Of a DNA stretch of 64,000 bases, positions 11,131 through 23,300 are shown piece by piece (position 1 is the stretch's first letter; the number at the start of each line of letters is the position of its first letter). Both the position numbers and the translations under genes were made by a program. Source of the DNA: Plecoglossus altivelis (Eukaryota > Chordata > Actinopteri > Osmeriformes > Plecoglossidae). The stretch lies in contig BROE01000010.1 in the NCBI GenBank assembly GCA_036571765.1, positions 6,656,400 to 6,720,399 on the forward strand, in the 5' to 3' direction. Under the pieces are notes generated by a model. That model searched no databases, was not told where the DNA came from, and saw only the letters and a program-made list of their open reading frames with translations.

Positions 11131-12949
11131 AGGGAAAGAAGGATGTGTGTCAGATCTTTAACAACATCCTGCGGAGGCAGATCGGCACACGCAGCCCCAC
11201 TGTGGAGTACTTCTGCTCCCACCAGGAGGTGCTGTTCGTGCTGCAGAAGGGGTGAGCTGGCACACACACACACACACACGCGTACACACACACACATCCC
11301 AGAAAAACAGAAATGCAACGCGTGTGTGTGTGTGTGTGGCAGGTACGAGACCCCCCAGGTGGCGCTGAACTGTGGCATCATGCTGAGAGAGTGCATCAGA
11401 CACGAGCCCCTGGCCAAGGTGGTCCTGCACTCAGAGCACTTCCACGACTTCTTCAACTACGTGGAGATGTCCACCTTCGACATCGCCTCGGACGCCTTCG
11501 CCACCTTCAAGGTCAGGCCAACACGCTCACATACATGTCTGAGCCCTCCGTTACCATTCGTAAAAGGCTAGCAGAATGTCTTTATTAGCACTTAGCACGA
11601 AGCTCAAAATAGCATTAGCAAAGGGCTGCATGTAAACAAATCACAGTTCCTGGGTCTAACGTTCTGCCCTACGTTCTCAGGATCTGTTGACGAGACACAA
11701 AGTCCTGGTGGCGGAATATCTAGAACAGAACTACGATGCTGTGAGTGGTGCCCTTCCTCCTTCACAACACGCTACAGCAGTTACATCAGCTACACTTGTT
11801 TAAACCCAAACAGTTTAGGCCGGCTGGCCGTCTCCTGGCTTCACTGGGGGTATTTACGACTTAACCCTCCGTTCGCTGGCTTCCTCTTTCCTCTTTTTTT
11901 AAACGTATTTATTTTTGGAGCCTCCAGGTGGAGAGGATGTGCTAGTCTGCAGGCTGGAGAGCAGGGTTAGGACTTGGGGAGGGTGGGGGAGTGTTGGAAG
12001 AGCAGGGTTAGGACTTGGGGAGGGTGGGGGAGTGTTGGAAGAGCAGGGAGGTCTGAGTCAGCTCAGGTGACAGGCCTGTCTGTCTGGTCACTGCAGAGAC
12101 AACCTTCTTTCATGGCCCTTAGAGGCCCCTAGGGGCCTGTAATTCACAGGCATGCAGACTGGGCCACTGGAAAATATCTTTTCAGACCAGCTGCAGACCT
12201 TATATCAATATTGTACCCTCACCTCACTGCTGCTAACATGTCAACTGTGTCATCGCAGATCTTCACCGACTACGAGAAGCTGCTGCATTCTGAGAACTAC
12301 GTGACCAAGAGACAGTCGTTAAAGGTTTGACCTGCTTTTAGTGTTGTCGTCGTTGTACTCAAATCCATCACCGGGTTACAACCCTTACGGTGTTGCCCTG
12401 TGTTACAGCTGCTGGGAGAGTTACTGCTGGACAGACACAACTTCACAGTGATGACCCGCTACATTAGCAAGCCAGAGAACCTGAAGCTCATGATGAACCT
12501 GCTGAGAGACAAGAGCCCCAATATCCAGTTTGAAGCCTTCCATGTCTTCAAGGTACCACACACCACTCTCTCACAAGGCCAGATAGATGCAGAGTTCTGG
12601 AAAGAGTATATATGGTTTAGCCCCCTCCCTTATCTACTGTAGAATATTCTGTCATGTGCTTCATGCTAAGCATTCCGTGACAAGAATATACCTTTGGGGG
12701 CCGGGGTGTTCTAGAACACCGATTGGTCCCTGAAACAGCAGGCAGCATTACATGTATTTCCCCTCCCAGGTGTTTGTGGCCAACCCAAACAAGACACAGC
12801 CCATCGTGGACATCCTGTTGAAGAACCAGACCAAACTCATCGACTTCCTTAGCAACTTCCAAAAAGACCGCACAGACGACGAGCAGTTCAACGATGAGAA
12901 GACCTATCTAATGAAACAGATCCGAGACCTAAAGAAACCAGCCTCTTAA
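10252..12949 (+). CDS. cab39l: CAB39L, MO25-beta scaffold protein
   Basis: Eight coding exons: 10252-10353, 10799-10963, 11133-11251, 11343-11511, 11681-11740, 12259-12324, 12409-12552, 12770-12949 (TAA). They total 1005 nt, 334 aa, the full MO25 length. The start at 10252 is 34 nt into an exon and opens with MPLFGKSHKSPADIVK. Helical-repeat hallmarks include [83 protein letters not shown] and the near-invariant LKLMMNLLRDKSPNIQFEAF. MO25 binds STRAD and allosterically activates LKB1 (STK11) in the cytosol, feeding AMPK signalling; it also activates other STE20 kinases. The short KQDKKTEK linker, without the extra residues of CAB39, and the CDADC1 neighbour favour CAB39L. Introns at 10964-11132 and 11252-11342 are very short and carry complementary AC/GT repeats. 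Confidence 0.95.
10987..11017 (+). repeat. (AC)n near the donor of a CAB39L intron
   Basis: Pure AC run starting 23 nt after the donor of the 169-nt intron 10964-11132. Confidence 0.95.
11089..11127 (+). repeat. (GT)n at the acceptor of the same CAB39L intron
   Basis: Pure GT run ending five bases before the acceptor AG at 11131-11132, in the place where a pyrimidine tract is expected. Confidence 0.95.
11261..11338 (+). repeat. (CA)n and (GT)n pair filling a 91-nt CAB39L intron
   Basis: CA runs at 11261-11279 and 11284-11296, then a GT run at about 11322-11338 just before the acceptor at 11341-11342. Confidence 0.9.
11959..12046 (+). repeat. 41-bp tandem duplication in a CAB39L intron
   Basis: Two near-identical copies of a G-rich 41-bp unit beginning GAGCAGGGTTAGGACTTGGG, each ending GTGTTGGAA. 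Confidence 0.85.
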
Positions 12950-14900
12950 AGTATGCCCCCTGATCCGCCCCTCAACCCCACAGCCAATACTTAAAACCTT
13001 AACTTTTTATTCACAAAAAAATAGAGAAAAAAAATTGCATTAACATTAATAATTATGATTCAATTTAAAAAATCTCAAAAGACATTTGTCTTTTCTCGGT
13101 TCTTTTATCTTTCAAAGAATAGTTCTTAAATGCTGATTCAATTTATTTTGACTTTTTTTTTTTTTTTCTTCATCGACTTTGATCATTCAGGTGAAGTAGT
13201 GCCACAACGGAGTGTTTGAGGCAGACAATTTTGTGCTCTTGGGAGAACCAATGGTTGAAGAGATTTGGCCAATGGCGGAGGGATACGGGGAGTCCAGGGG
13301 TCCTAAACGGAGTCTTTCTTTACCATTTTATGCATGAGTTAGCTAGATCGCTCCCACCTTCTACAAACACTCCTAATGTTGCTGCAGAACAATGAAAGGA
13401 ATTTACCATTTGGAATAATAGTGAGGAAATTCAACTTTGAGCAGTGTTTAAATACACGCGTCCGATACTAGAGATGGTAGTGCTGTTTTGTACATAACTA
13501 GGCTAATACATTTCTTGTTTGTGTGGAACTCCTATTTGACCTCTCTCTACTCATACCTATGGTTGCATTTACACTAGCAGGTAATTGGACATTAAAACAT
13601 CTAAATTGGTCTAGATGTTTGTTTTTCTAACCCAGAAGACTAATTATGAACCTAAAATAAGCATAATGTTTATTTTTTAATATGAAAGGTACAGTTGATA
13701 TGACTTGTGGAATTATTTGAATCATTGGTTCTCTTCCCTGGAGACTGATGGCTACTTTTCGTATTATCGAATGCTAGGGTTTCGTTTTGTTCCACCACGG
13801 TCTCCATCCTGATGATTTTGACTTTAAGTAAAGTGTTTGTTTCCTTTTGTCATGTGAATGAATGCTGGTTTTACCCGTTTGTGAATGCCATTGTGAGTGA
13901 CATGATAGGATCCACAAAGGCATGTTTGGGAGACCTCTGTTGAAGGAGGAGGATATGGGGAGAGTTGTTGTTGTTGTTGTTGTTGCTGTTTTTGTTTTTC
14001 TATACTTCAGTGATTTCTTTGAGCTTTGGTCATGATTTAGATAGGAGTGTAGAAGCAGAGCTGTGGGAACACATTAACAGTTGGGGGACAAACATTCAGA
14101 GGTGCCTTTTTGGGTTTGTGTTTTCCCTTTCTCTCTTTTGTATACTTTCAATACCTTCTAGGGGAGCTTAATTCTTCATCTGAAAAAATATCATCTGGTG
14201 GAGCATATTTTTGTGTGATTAAGCAATGAACCTCTGACTCGCTATATCTGAGTTACGCTGCACCGAGAGGCCAAATCTAAGAGGATGTTGAGGAGAGTTG
14301 ACTCTGAACAGGCTAGGTGGCGCCATCTTGCTGTGAACAACTATATCGCATGTAGCCAAGGACTACAAAACAAGCCATGGAGGTACAATTCACATTTTCA
14401 CAATCACACTCTGTATGACCAGAATGTGAGATTTAGCTGCAAAAGTTGAAGAAAAATATAAAAAACCAATCAATCGATTATGTGTAATATGAAGTAGGGA
14501 AATAATGATTGGTTGTTCTTGATATTGCCAAATTTTTACTGTGGATAGGTTGAACAAGGCACAAGGCACAAAAATAGTTACTTTTGTGTCATAATGCACT
14601 TGTATACTTGGTGAAAAGCATAGGAGCTAGACGACATAAGCTGTGACAGTATTCTTCACTTGTTGAAATGGAGACTTAACAGATTCAGGCATTCCCAAAC
14701 TGAACCATCACCTGAGCCAAATTCAACTAACTCTTCTTCACTCTTCCTCTGTTTCTGAACTAAATGTTTGGTCAAAAGAAAAACTCTTGTCCATTTTGCT
14801 CATCTCTACCATGAGACTCATCTGAAAACCAACCTTGTGGACTTTCCACCTTGATGCTACAGTATGACATCACCAATAAAACGGATAGAAATACAGACAG
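12950..14900 (+). other. CAB39L 3' UTR
   Basis: Long AT-rich untranslated stretch after the TAA at 12947-12949, with no further coding similarity. A small perfect hairpin lies at 13595-13620. AATAAA at 14875-14880 is the likely end. Confidence 0.5.
14875..14880 (+). other. Poly(A) signal AATAAA, CAB39L
   Basis: Consensus hexamer about 1.9 kb after the CAB39L stop and about 480 bp before the CDADC1 stop on the other strand. It fits a tail-to-tail gene pair. Confidence 0.5.
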
Positions 14901-15355
14901 CTGTTCGTTGCGTTTGTCACGTTTAGTAATGATTTGTTCCTTTTTGGGGAAACACTGTTTGACAAGGGTTATGATTTCAACCAACTGACATTTCCTTATA
15001 TTGGAGTAGGTGGAGCAGATTAGCAGAATATTGGATTTTACAAATCGTACCTTTGAGATAGCATGCACTGACTGGGATGCAATATGGAGGGGTTTTCAAC
15101 CGCTTGAACATACACAAACATTTTCAATTGTGTAAAAAAAAAGATAATAATTACTATGTAGTACCCTTTAAGGCGTACAGTTTAAAATCTAGAAACACCG
15201 TAACTCCCTCTGTCCACAGGATCCACGATAAGATAGCTTCTCTGTCGACTCCTCAAAACACAAACCCATCTGGGATGCGGTATTACAAAGGGATATGCAG
15301 TTGGTTCCTCCATTACAGTACACACCCTGGCTGTTCCAGCAAGTGGGAGTGCTAG

Positions 15356-18300
15356 TCAGTCAGGTGGGAGCTGGCTAAAGTGCTCTGACCGATGCCTCTT
15401 GCTAGTGCGGGATTCCAGTTCCGCTTGTCTGTCGTGCTTCCCCATGCATCCATCTGGAATCAAACCAACATCTTCATAGGAGCACTATCATAATAATACA
15501 ACAGTATGGTCAGGCGTGGTGTTTCCACCAGTCTAGGGGGAATGTCCTACTCACTTGCAAGATGATGAGCATCAAGAGCAGAGGCACAGGTAACTTGGGT
15601 GGTCTTCTGCCACTGGAACGAAGCAAAAAAGGGAACTTTGTAGTTTTTTTATTTGTCATAAAGTAGGAGTCTTGGCTTCCTGTAGACAGCTGAGTGTTAC
15701 AGTCGTGACACAGCCAATCCTGTCCACAGCAGGCTGGTTGTTTCGAGTCAGAGCAGAGGCACAAGCTAGGCTACTCACGATGAACTTGTGGACTCCCGCG
15801 AGGCTGCTGAAGCGCAGGTAAGAGATGTCCCCCTTGTCCTTCCCGCTGTCTAGGTCGCTGGTGTAGATCTGTTTGATGCCCGCCCCCAGGATCAGTGGCA
15901 CACACTCGTCACATGGACACTTGGTCACAAACAGCATAGTGTTCTCCTCATGATTGACCTCAGAACTCCTGCACGGCAACACACAAGGGTTTCTACACCA
16001 TATCGTCAAAGTATTTAGTAATATTGTTTATGTAATGTGTTCATACAGAAGCCCCAATAGCACAAATGTACGATTTATGATGAAAAAAGTCATTGTAAAA
16101 GACCCAAATCCATGGTTCCTCTAAACTGGAACTACTCCCAAGATCCTCCTCACCTAAAGGTGAGAGCGTTCTGCTCGGCGTGGACGATGTAGCGGTACTT
16201 GCGTCTCTGCCGGTCCTGCTGCTTGTTGTCCATCTGAGGGTACTCTGCATACTCTGAGCCCACTGGGTAGGCGTTGTACCCACAACCCACCAGGTACAGC
16301 CGCCCTGTACCATCACAACGACCCTGAACCACAGCAACGCAAATGTCACTAAATGCTATAATGTTCATCCATCTTTCTTAGTGTGCAGCTGCTGTCTTAG
16401 CAAGGTCATTTTCTGTCTTAGCAAGGTCATTTTCGTACTTATATGAAAATTATACATGTGCTATACAGCTCAAATGTGTTGATTATAAGATAAGAAAGCA
16501 AACGGGCTACTTACAGATTTAGCTTGTGCCCAAATCACAGCCCCGACCCCCACTTTATGGTCCTCTGGAATATAAGCAGATAATACGGTTCTACATGCTT
16601 GCCAACAGCTCATTCAGACCCCATGACTAGTGGTTAACCCAAGGTTTTTACACTTCTCTGGAAACAGATGCCCTGGCACCAAAGCTGTCAAACTAGAAAA
16701 AATGTCTTCCAATCAATCACAATAATATCAGCAGACATCTCTTTTGTTAAAACACAGCAATTACTAACTTGTCTAACTACTCTCTCAACAAGTTTTTCTT
16801 CTCCACCTACACTTGTTACAATGTGTCGTTTGGGATTCCAGAACTCTAGTTCTGCGGCTGGCCTTGTCTTTGCTGTGTCAGGAAACGGTCCCATGTTGAC
16901 CGCTGACAGAGACTACGTAAATGTGTGGGAATAAGAAGGGAGGGAGGAGAGGACAGAGGGATGGACAGAGGAGGAGAGGACAGACCTGTTCTGTAGGCTA
17001 GCAGCATGGCCTGTATGATGCAGTGCCGGGCGATCTCCTGGGACACCGGTAGCGCCTGAGGCAGATCAACACTCTGTGGCTCCTTCCTGTGGGGAGACGA
17101 CATGGCTACGTTAGCACTTCTCATCTGACATACAGTAAAACAGTCAGGAAACCTCAGGAGGATCAGAAGTATGGACAAAAAAATAAGACCTGAGTCAGCT
17201 TAAGTAACAGCAAGGTTAATGAGGTATGTTTCACCTGTCAGTGTCCATCTTGAAGAAGCCATGCTGGAGAGGTGGAACACTAGCAGACACCGAGGCAAGA
17301 ACCTCAAGCAGCTCCCTCATGTTCTGTCGCAGGCTAGAGAAGAATGGCTCCATGCAGAAGTTCTCCAGGCCCATCTTGGTAAGAACGTCTTTGTGCTGCT
17401 GTTCCAGAGGTATGAGGAACTCTCTGGAGAACCTGCCCAAGTTCTGTCTCCACTGTCTCCTAAAGAGGTCTTCTACATCCAGGTCGGGACTGTCGTTGGA
17501 CACCCTTTCCATGAAGTCACACTTCCTGGAGGTCTCATTCACAAACTGCTGCAGGCCAGGGGCCAGGGGCTGCAGAGTGACACCAATGTGAGGGCGACTG
17601 TTGGCCTTCATCTTCTCAACTGCCACGACATCCAGCACAGCCTCCTGGGAAACGCTGTCCGTCCGGTCACAGCCTCCTGCTAGCAGACTCATCTCCGGGT
17701 CACCAGGCCAAAAGGAGATCCTGCTCACCCCGGCTAGGCAAGAAAATCAATCATCAAATCTATTGTCTGAACACGGAGACGTAACAGCTTAGAGCCTGAA
17801 CTAGGATTATTTAATAGATGCAATGAGTTCAGTCATTGCCTCATATGTCAAATCATTTGAGAGAACAGATCAATGTCCAATTTGATAAGAACTTAATATG
17901 GGTTGTATTGAAGCTATTGCCCCTTTACACTAGTGTCAAGGATGTAGCATTTGGTGCGAAGGCAGTTTGCTGCTGGGCTGGCCTACCATTGATGATCATC
18001 TTGAGACAGGTGGCACACGGCCTCCTGGAGAAGTACAGCTCACAGGAAGCCAGTTGAGGTCCATGTTGGATCACAGCTGACTGGCCCGCATGCAGCTCTG
18101 CTCCAGAGCAGTGCAAACCCACCACCCTGTGCTCCCGGACAACCACCAAGCCTGTTCCTCGCACCTGACCCACGGGGGACATGGTTACCTTAGTCGTAAA
18201 TCTTTTTTTTCATCCTGATATTGATGGGTGGACTTTCATGTGATAATTCAATGCAATACAGAAATCCAGCTTAATCCTTTGGGAAAAATAAATTTTTTCG

Positions 18301-18854
18301 TAAAGTGTGATCAACCCTAGGCTATATAGGGCTGATCACACTATTGATCACGTCTATTCTGTGTACGGGGAATCGATCGTTGGTACAAGTCAATGTCAAA
18401 ATGATACAATTGAAGGATACATTAGGACAAATGTTACAAAGGTTTCCCCGTGTTGAGCTGTCCTCCTTACCGACTCATTGTCGTCATTTCTGTCTTCGAC
18501 TTTTTCCCTGGGGAACAATTCCATCCACAGACTAAGTAGTGTGAAAAGGTTGCTTTTTGACAACCTGGGACCATGCCCTAAAACACAAATCACACGTCAT
18601 ACAGTACAACAGTTTTTGTAGCAAATGCTAATGGTTGTTGTTTATGGTCAGTTGTTAAAGGCTACGAAAAGCACGATTCTAGGTGAGGTTTAACTTTATT
18701 AAAGGTTTCGATTCAGTGATGGATTCTCACCTTGTACTTTACTGTCGGTCTGTGTACCGGCCTCTTTTACATCGCGACCTCTGTTACAGCGGCACAATAC
18801 GGCACAATTTTGCAGCAAAGCTTCATCTATATTCGCGTTGTTTGCTCTTGCCAT
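15356..18854 (-). CDS. cdadc1: CDADC1, double cytidine/dCMP-deaminase-domain protein
   Basis: Ten coding exons in transcript order: 18854-18731, 18577-18471, 18164-17987, 17733-17235, 17086-16986, 16564-16515, 16323-16154, 15968-15779, 15612-15555, 15453-15356; 1575 nt, 524 aa. The ATG at 18854 is directly preceded by an in-frame TGA, which fixes the start. The N-terminal deaminase-like domain (about 78-160) has LHAGQ near 102 and PCATC near 126. The C-terminal domain has the full zinc motif, HAEQNAL near 401 and PCDECV near 428. LSKSNLFTLLSLWMELFP and VGCGYNAYPVGSEYAEYP are family signatures. Such enzymes deaminate cytosine nucleotides; human CDADC1 has been reported as a dCTP deaminase, but substrate use here is inferred. 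The protein is slightly longer than the human one (514 aa as I recall). The last exon is weakly conserved, so the C-terminus is the least certain part. Confidence 0.93.
18304..18342. repeat. Inverted repeat, 15-bp arms, in a CDADC1 intron
   Basis: Left arm AGTGTGATCAACCCT and right arm AGGGCTGATCACACT pair at 14 of 15 positions around a 9-nt spacer. Confidence 0.85.
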
Positions 18855-20003
18855 TCAATTTGTCGAAACCGTAAATGCTGGGACTTGCACACGTATCCTG
18901 GAATGATGTATGCGTTCCGTCTTTAGCTTCCTGGCCTCGACAGTATTTTGCTATGACGTATATAAGTAGGCGGAAACTGGCAATTGGTGCGGCCAAACCC
19001 CCAGAAGTATCAGGACAATCGCACAGACGCTCAATGCAAACGGGCAATTTTAATAATATTTTCATCTTTAGCAAATTCCTATTTGCATCTAAAAATGTAA
19101 CAAAACAGTACATCAGTTGTACACTTGCTATAACGTAACAAAGCAACAAGGTATGTGATTTACTCTTGTACAATGACTGAGGACCCATTTAATATGTGTC
19201 ATTACAGAAACCAATAAAAACATAGCCTAATAAAAATCTCAGTAAACTTAGGAATGTAACATTTACATATAAGGATGCTTACTTTATCTTTAAACACAAA
19301 TACTGTTTTAGGTTGCTAATGGTCCATTGAATGCCATCATCCCCTTCAGAAAACACCAGATGCAGGATAGATGAACCTGACAGCGTCCATGCAGTCTACA
19401 CCTGGTATGCTGTGCTTACTTTCTCTGATCAAACTGTCAAAGGCATTCACATTTCCCAGAAAAATTCAAAGACATACCAACTCACAAGCATTCAAGCATT
19501 GTATCGTAACACAACGGCTTCCCTGTTTTTATGTGACCTGTTAAAGCAGTGGTTTAGTATTTGGGTACAAAAGTAACAAAAATCAATCAAATAAGTGCAT
19601 AAACTTGTTATCAGTAGAGAAGAAGCAAGATGCCTACTGTATATTGTAGGACACGTACCAGACATCCATTTTATGTGGACAGTGTGTATAATCCCAATGA
19701 CACAGGGCTGTAAACTTGCAAGGATTTAGACTAAGTTGAAAGTCTTCCCTCAAAGAACATTGCCACCTGTCTGTGTGGAGGAGCAGGTGCATACAGGACA
19801 CCAGCATCAGACAACATCAGGTTTTTTTTGGCCGTTTCACAGGCAGTGACATTCACTGCCTCATCCCAGGAGGCAGTTCAGCTGGAACTGACATGAGGAA
19901 TAACAATAGTGCAGGTTCAGGTTGGAGGTTTTCATGCTTTGATAGGGTTGCCAGTGCCAGCTGGGGTCCCAGTTACTGCCCACCCTAAACCAGGGGCAGC
20001 TGG

Positions 20004-20281
20004 TCAGTTCTTAAAGGCTCCGCAGCGACTGGCCCGGCAGATGAACTCCTTGAGCATGTTGCCGTCGATCTGCCAGAAGGCAGCCGTCTGGGTCACTTCT
20101 GTCAGGTGGTTCACACAGAACTTGAAACAGAACTCTTCCAGGTCCTAATGGGTCAGAGGTGAAACTTAAAACAGTCTGCTGGATCAGATGGATGAGTGGC
20201 AGGTCAATCGAAAGGTTAAAATGGATGGATGGTTCCTCAACCAAATGCAAATATGACCAGGCTGATTTTTAATGACGAGAA

Positions 20282-20335
<54 letters not shown>

Positions 20336-23300
20336 AGTGTGGCTACATGCAGTCCATTTAGGGAGCAATCTAAATTTGGTTGATTCTGTGCCAAAATCAT
20401 GCAGGTTTTCAAGTGAGGCAAATTCAGTCTAGAGTTGCAATGTTCCAGCTTCAAGGCAAACCCCAGAAGGCTTACTCCACCTGTCTCAGGTGTCCCGTGT
20501 CGCCCAAAGCACTCTGACGCATGCGTTTACTTTGCAAATAATGTCAAACAAATAAGACAAAAAGACACGACACTGTATTGTAAAGACAGGGACACCAGCT
20601 GTACCTTCATCTAAAATGAACACGCACCCATCCCTTAACGCCATGTTTGGCTTCAGATGCCTACTTAAATGCTTTTTCTCCAGCAATGTCGTGAATCTGT
20701 GCCAGTGTGTGCGTGTCACCTCAGCATCGTAGCGGACGGCAGCTGACAGCAAGGAGAAGGCGTTCGCCACGGTGATGCCCCTCTTGATGATGTGCTGGCA
20801 CAGCCTCTTGAGACGATTCTCACAGTAGGACGTGGCCAGATCCAACAGGCCTGGAGACGCATGCATGCTACGTGTCAGCAAGGGTGTGTTTCCAGAAGAT
20901 TCTATCTGGGTAACTATGCAGGCTTGCACTGACCTATGGCGTCCTCTGGCGGCAGGTCCACTTGGTCGGTGTAGAGGAACTCGAGGAAAGAGCGGTAGAC
21001 GGGGTAGGAGAACTGGTCGATCTCTATCACCTCCTGCATGTCCTCTGTCCAGTGAGACTGGAACATGGAGCGGAAGTGTTCACACCTGAACATGGGAGAG
21101 ACAGGGGAGGAGATGTCAAACCATCTGGGCATCGTCCATCACGCCACTGCAGCAGGGCAAGAGGACCCTCATCCAATCAGCTCACCTGATCTTGAGCACA
21201 GCTTTGTGGACGTGAATGAATTTGCCGTCGATGCTGAACTTGAGGTCGGCTGTTTCAGGGCTGTCAAACTCTTTCCTCAGGGACTGGGCCACGGTCAGGA
21301 AGTCATCATGCTCTAGGACAGATCACATGACTCGATGCCTTAGCTGGGGTTGGTGTGCGGTCACAGTGTCTCGACAAGGACTAAACGTTTTGAGAAAACC
21401 CCCTGCTTAGATAATAATAAATGTACTTGATACAAGGAACACACTGTATAGGTGTTTTGAGGTACCGAGATACGATCTATAAACAGACAGCAGGCAATCT
21501 GATCGCTCGCCTCTATCAGTCACTATCTACCTTTGTCTTGCTGGAAAAATGAAACCGTATGCTGACCCTACGGACACTCCCAAGCTGGATATGTTGAGAC
21601 TCACCCATGGACAACAGTCTCCACATAACAGACGGGGTGGCAAAGCAGGCAAAAACATCATCCGTGGTGCTGAAGTGTGTGAGGTGGGGCAGGACGATGG
21701 ACTGGCCCCGGCACTGGCCCCACATGAACACCTGGCCGTTCTGCGTCTTGGCGGCAGAGGTGTGTGTGGAGTGGCACGCCGCGATCTCCACGATCCTGCT
21801 GTGGAAGGGGAGGGAGGAAGTGTCATCCCTGCTGAAGACAGAAGGCTGTTTTGTGGATTGCTCCAGGCCATTTCAAGCCCTCCCGTTTCCCGTTACAGGG
21901 AAGCATAAAAATAAAAAAACTCAAGCTGCTGTACCGTCACCCCACCTACAAGGTTACACATCTTCTATCCTCGTCCACAACCAAACTCCCTCTGCTCTGA
22001 TCTAAACACTGACAAAAAAAACCTAAACAAAAACGCCCTTTACAAAGCTGGAGGAGATACAGACAGGAACATATGAAGGCGTTTCTGCACACGGCACTAC
22101 AAGTTCTGTCCACAAATGTGTATTTCTGTTCAGGGTTTCAATTAGATGAAATGTTTTGAGCACGGTATGCCACATACGTAGCTAAAGGATATGTTGAAAC
22201 GTTCAGATTGTTCTGGGTAAATGTTCATTAGAACTGGAGGGTGTCCCCTGAATGACCTCCACTTCAGATCAGGAGAAGGGACACAAACACTGGTCAATCC
22301 AAACAGGAAGGTGCTAAACGGAAGTCTCTCTGTATCGCCACACTGCCTAGCAGAAGTCTTAGCAAGGCCAAGATGGAGTTGCAGAGGGAAAGAATATCTA
22401 TTGAAGGTGCCTTTGAGCCTAAATGGTTTTGCCTAACCAAAATGAGTGTTTGTTTGTTTGTTTGTATCTAGTCATTACAAACTAGTTTTTCCACCTATTC
22501 TACTTTGCGTTTTCTCTCAGGACTATGTATAATGCATGTATGGTACACTTGCACTGGCTGCAATCATAGGCCTCTACTTCAAACTTTCAAGGTTTTCACC
22601 TTTCACCACGAGTCAATATCTGGCTTCGGTGGGTATGGAGGGCATCTCCTACAGAGGATGTCGAGAGCCCATGTCAAGAGACCTGTCAGAACCCCCCTGC
22701 CCCCCCCCTTCCCCCACAGTCTGGTCCCTCTCACAGACACAGCTCCTCACCTCTCCTTCTCTCCCATGATCTGGACAGGGTTCAGCTGGTTGCTCTTGTT
22801 CCCAGTCCCCAGCTGCCCGTATGTGTTAGCCCCCCAGGCGTACAGCAAGCCTTCATCTGTCAGTGCCAAAGAGTGAGCGTAACCAGACGCTATCTGGAGG
22901 TTTGGAACAGAACACGGGGATTAGGGGCAGGGGAAGGTTTGAAGTTAAAGTGTTAAGAAACTATCCGATTCAGGGAGCCTATATTGCTGGGACAGACCAG
23001 CAGGGTCAGAGGTCAGTAGTGTCCTCCCCCCTAGCTTACCTGAAGCACACAGAGGCTCTGCAGCCCTGCTAGGCGACAAGGGGTCAGCTGGTTACCATTG
23101 TTACCGATCCCCAGCTGTCCGTTGCCATTGTAACCCCAGCCATACACCTGCAAGAGGTACCAGAGACTTCACCATCACATACTGCTGTCAGTTACACCTC
23201 AGAGATGAGCTTCAAGACTTGGGTGTTTGACACATGAAAAGAGGTGTAATTCAATTTCTGAGCAGTTGGTTTGATTTGATTTGGGTTGGCTAGATGAGAT

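Noticed and set aside
20486..20929. 147-codon frame running past RCBTB1 exon borders
   Set aside because: Only 20720-20850 is the RCBTB1 exon; the remainder reads into introns.
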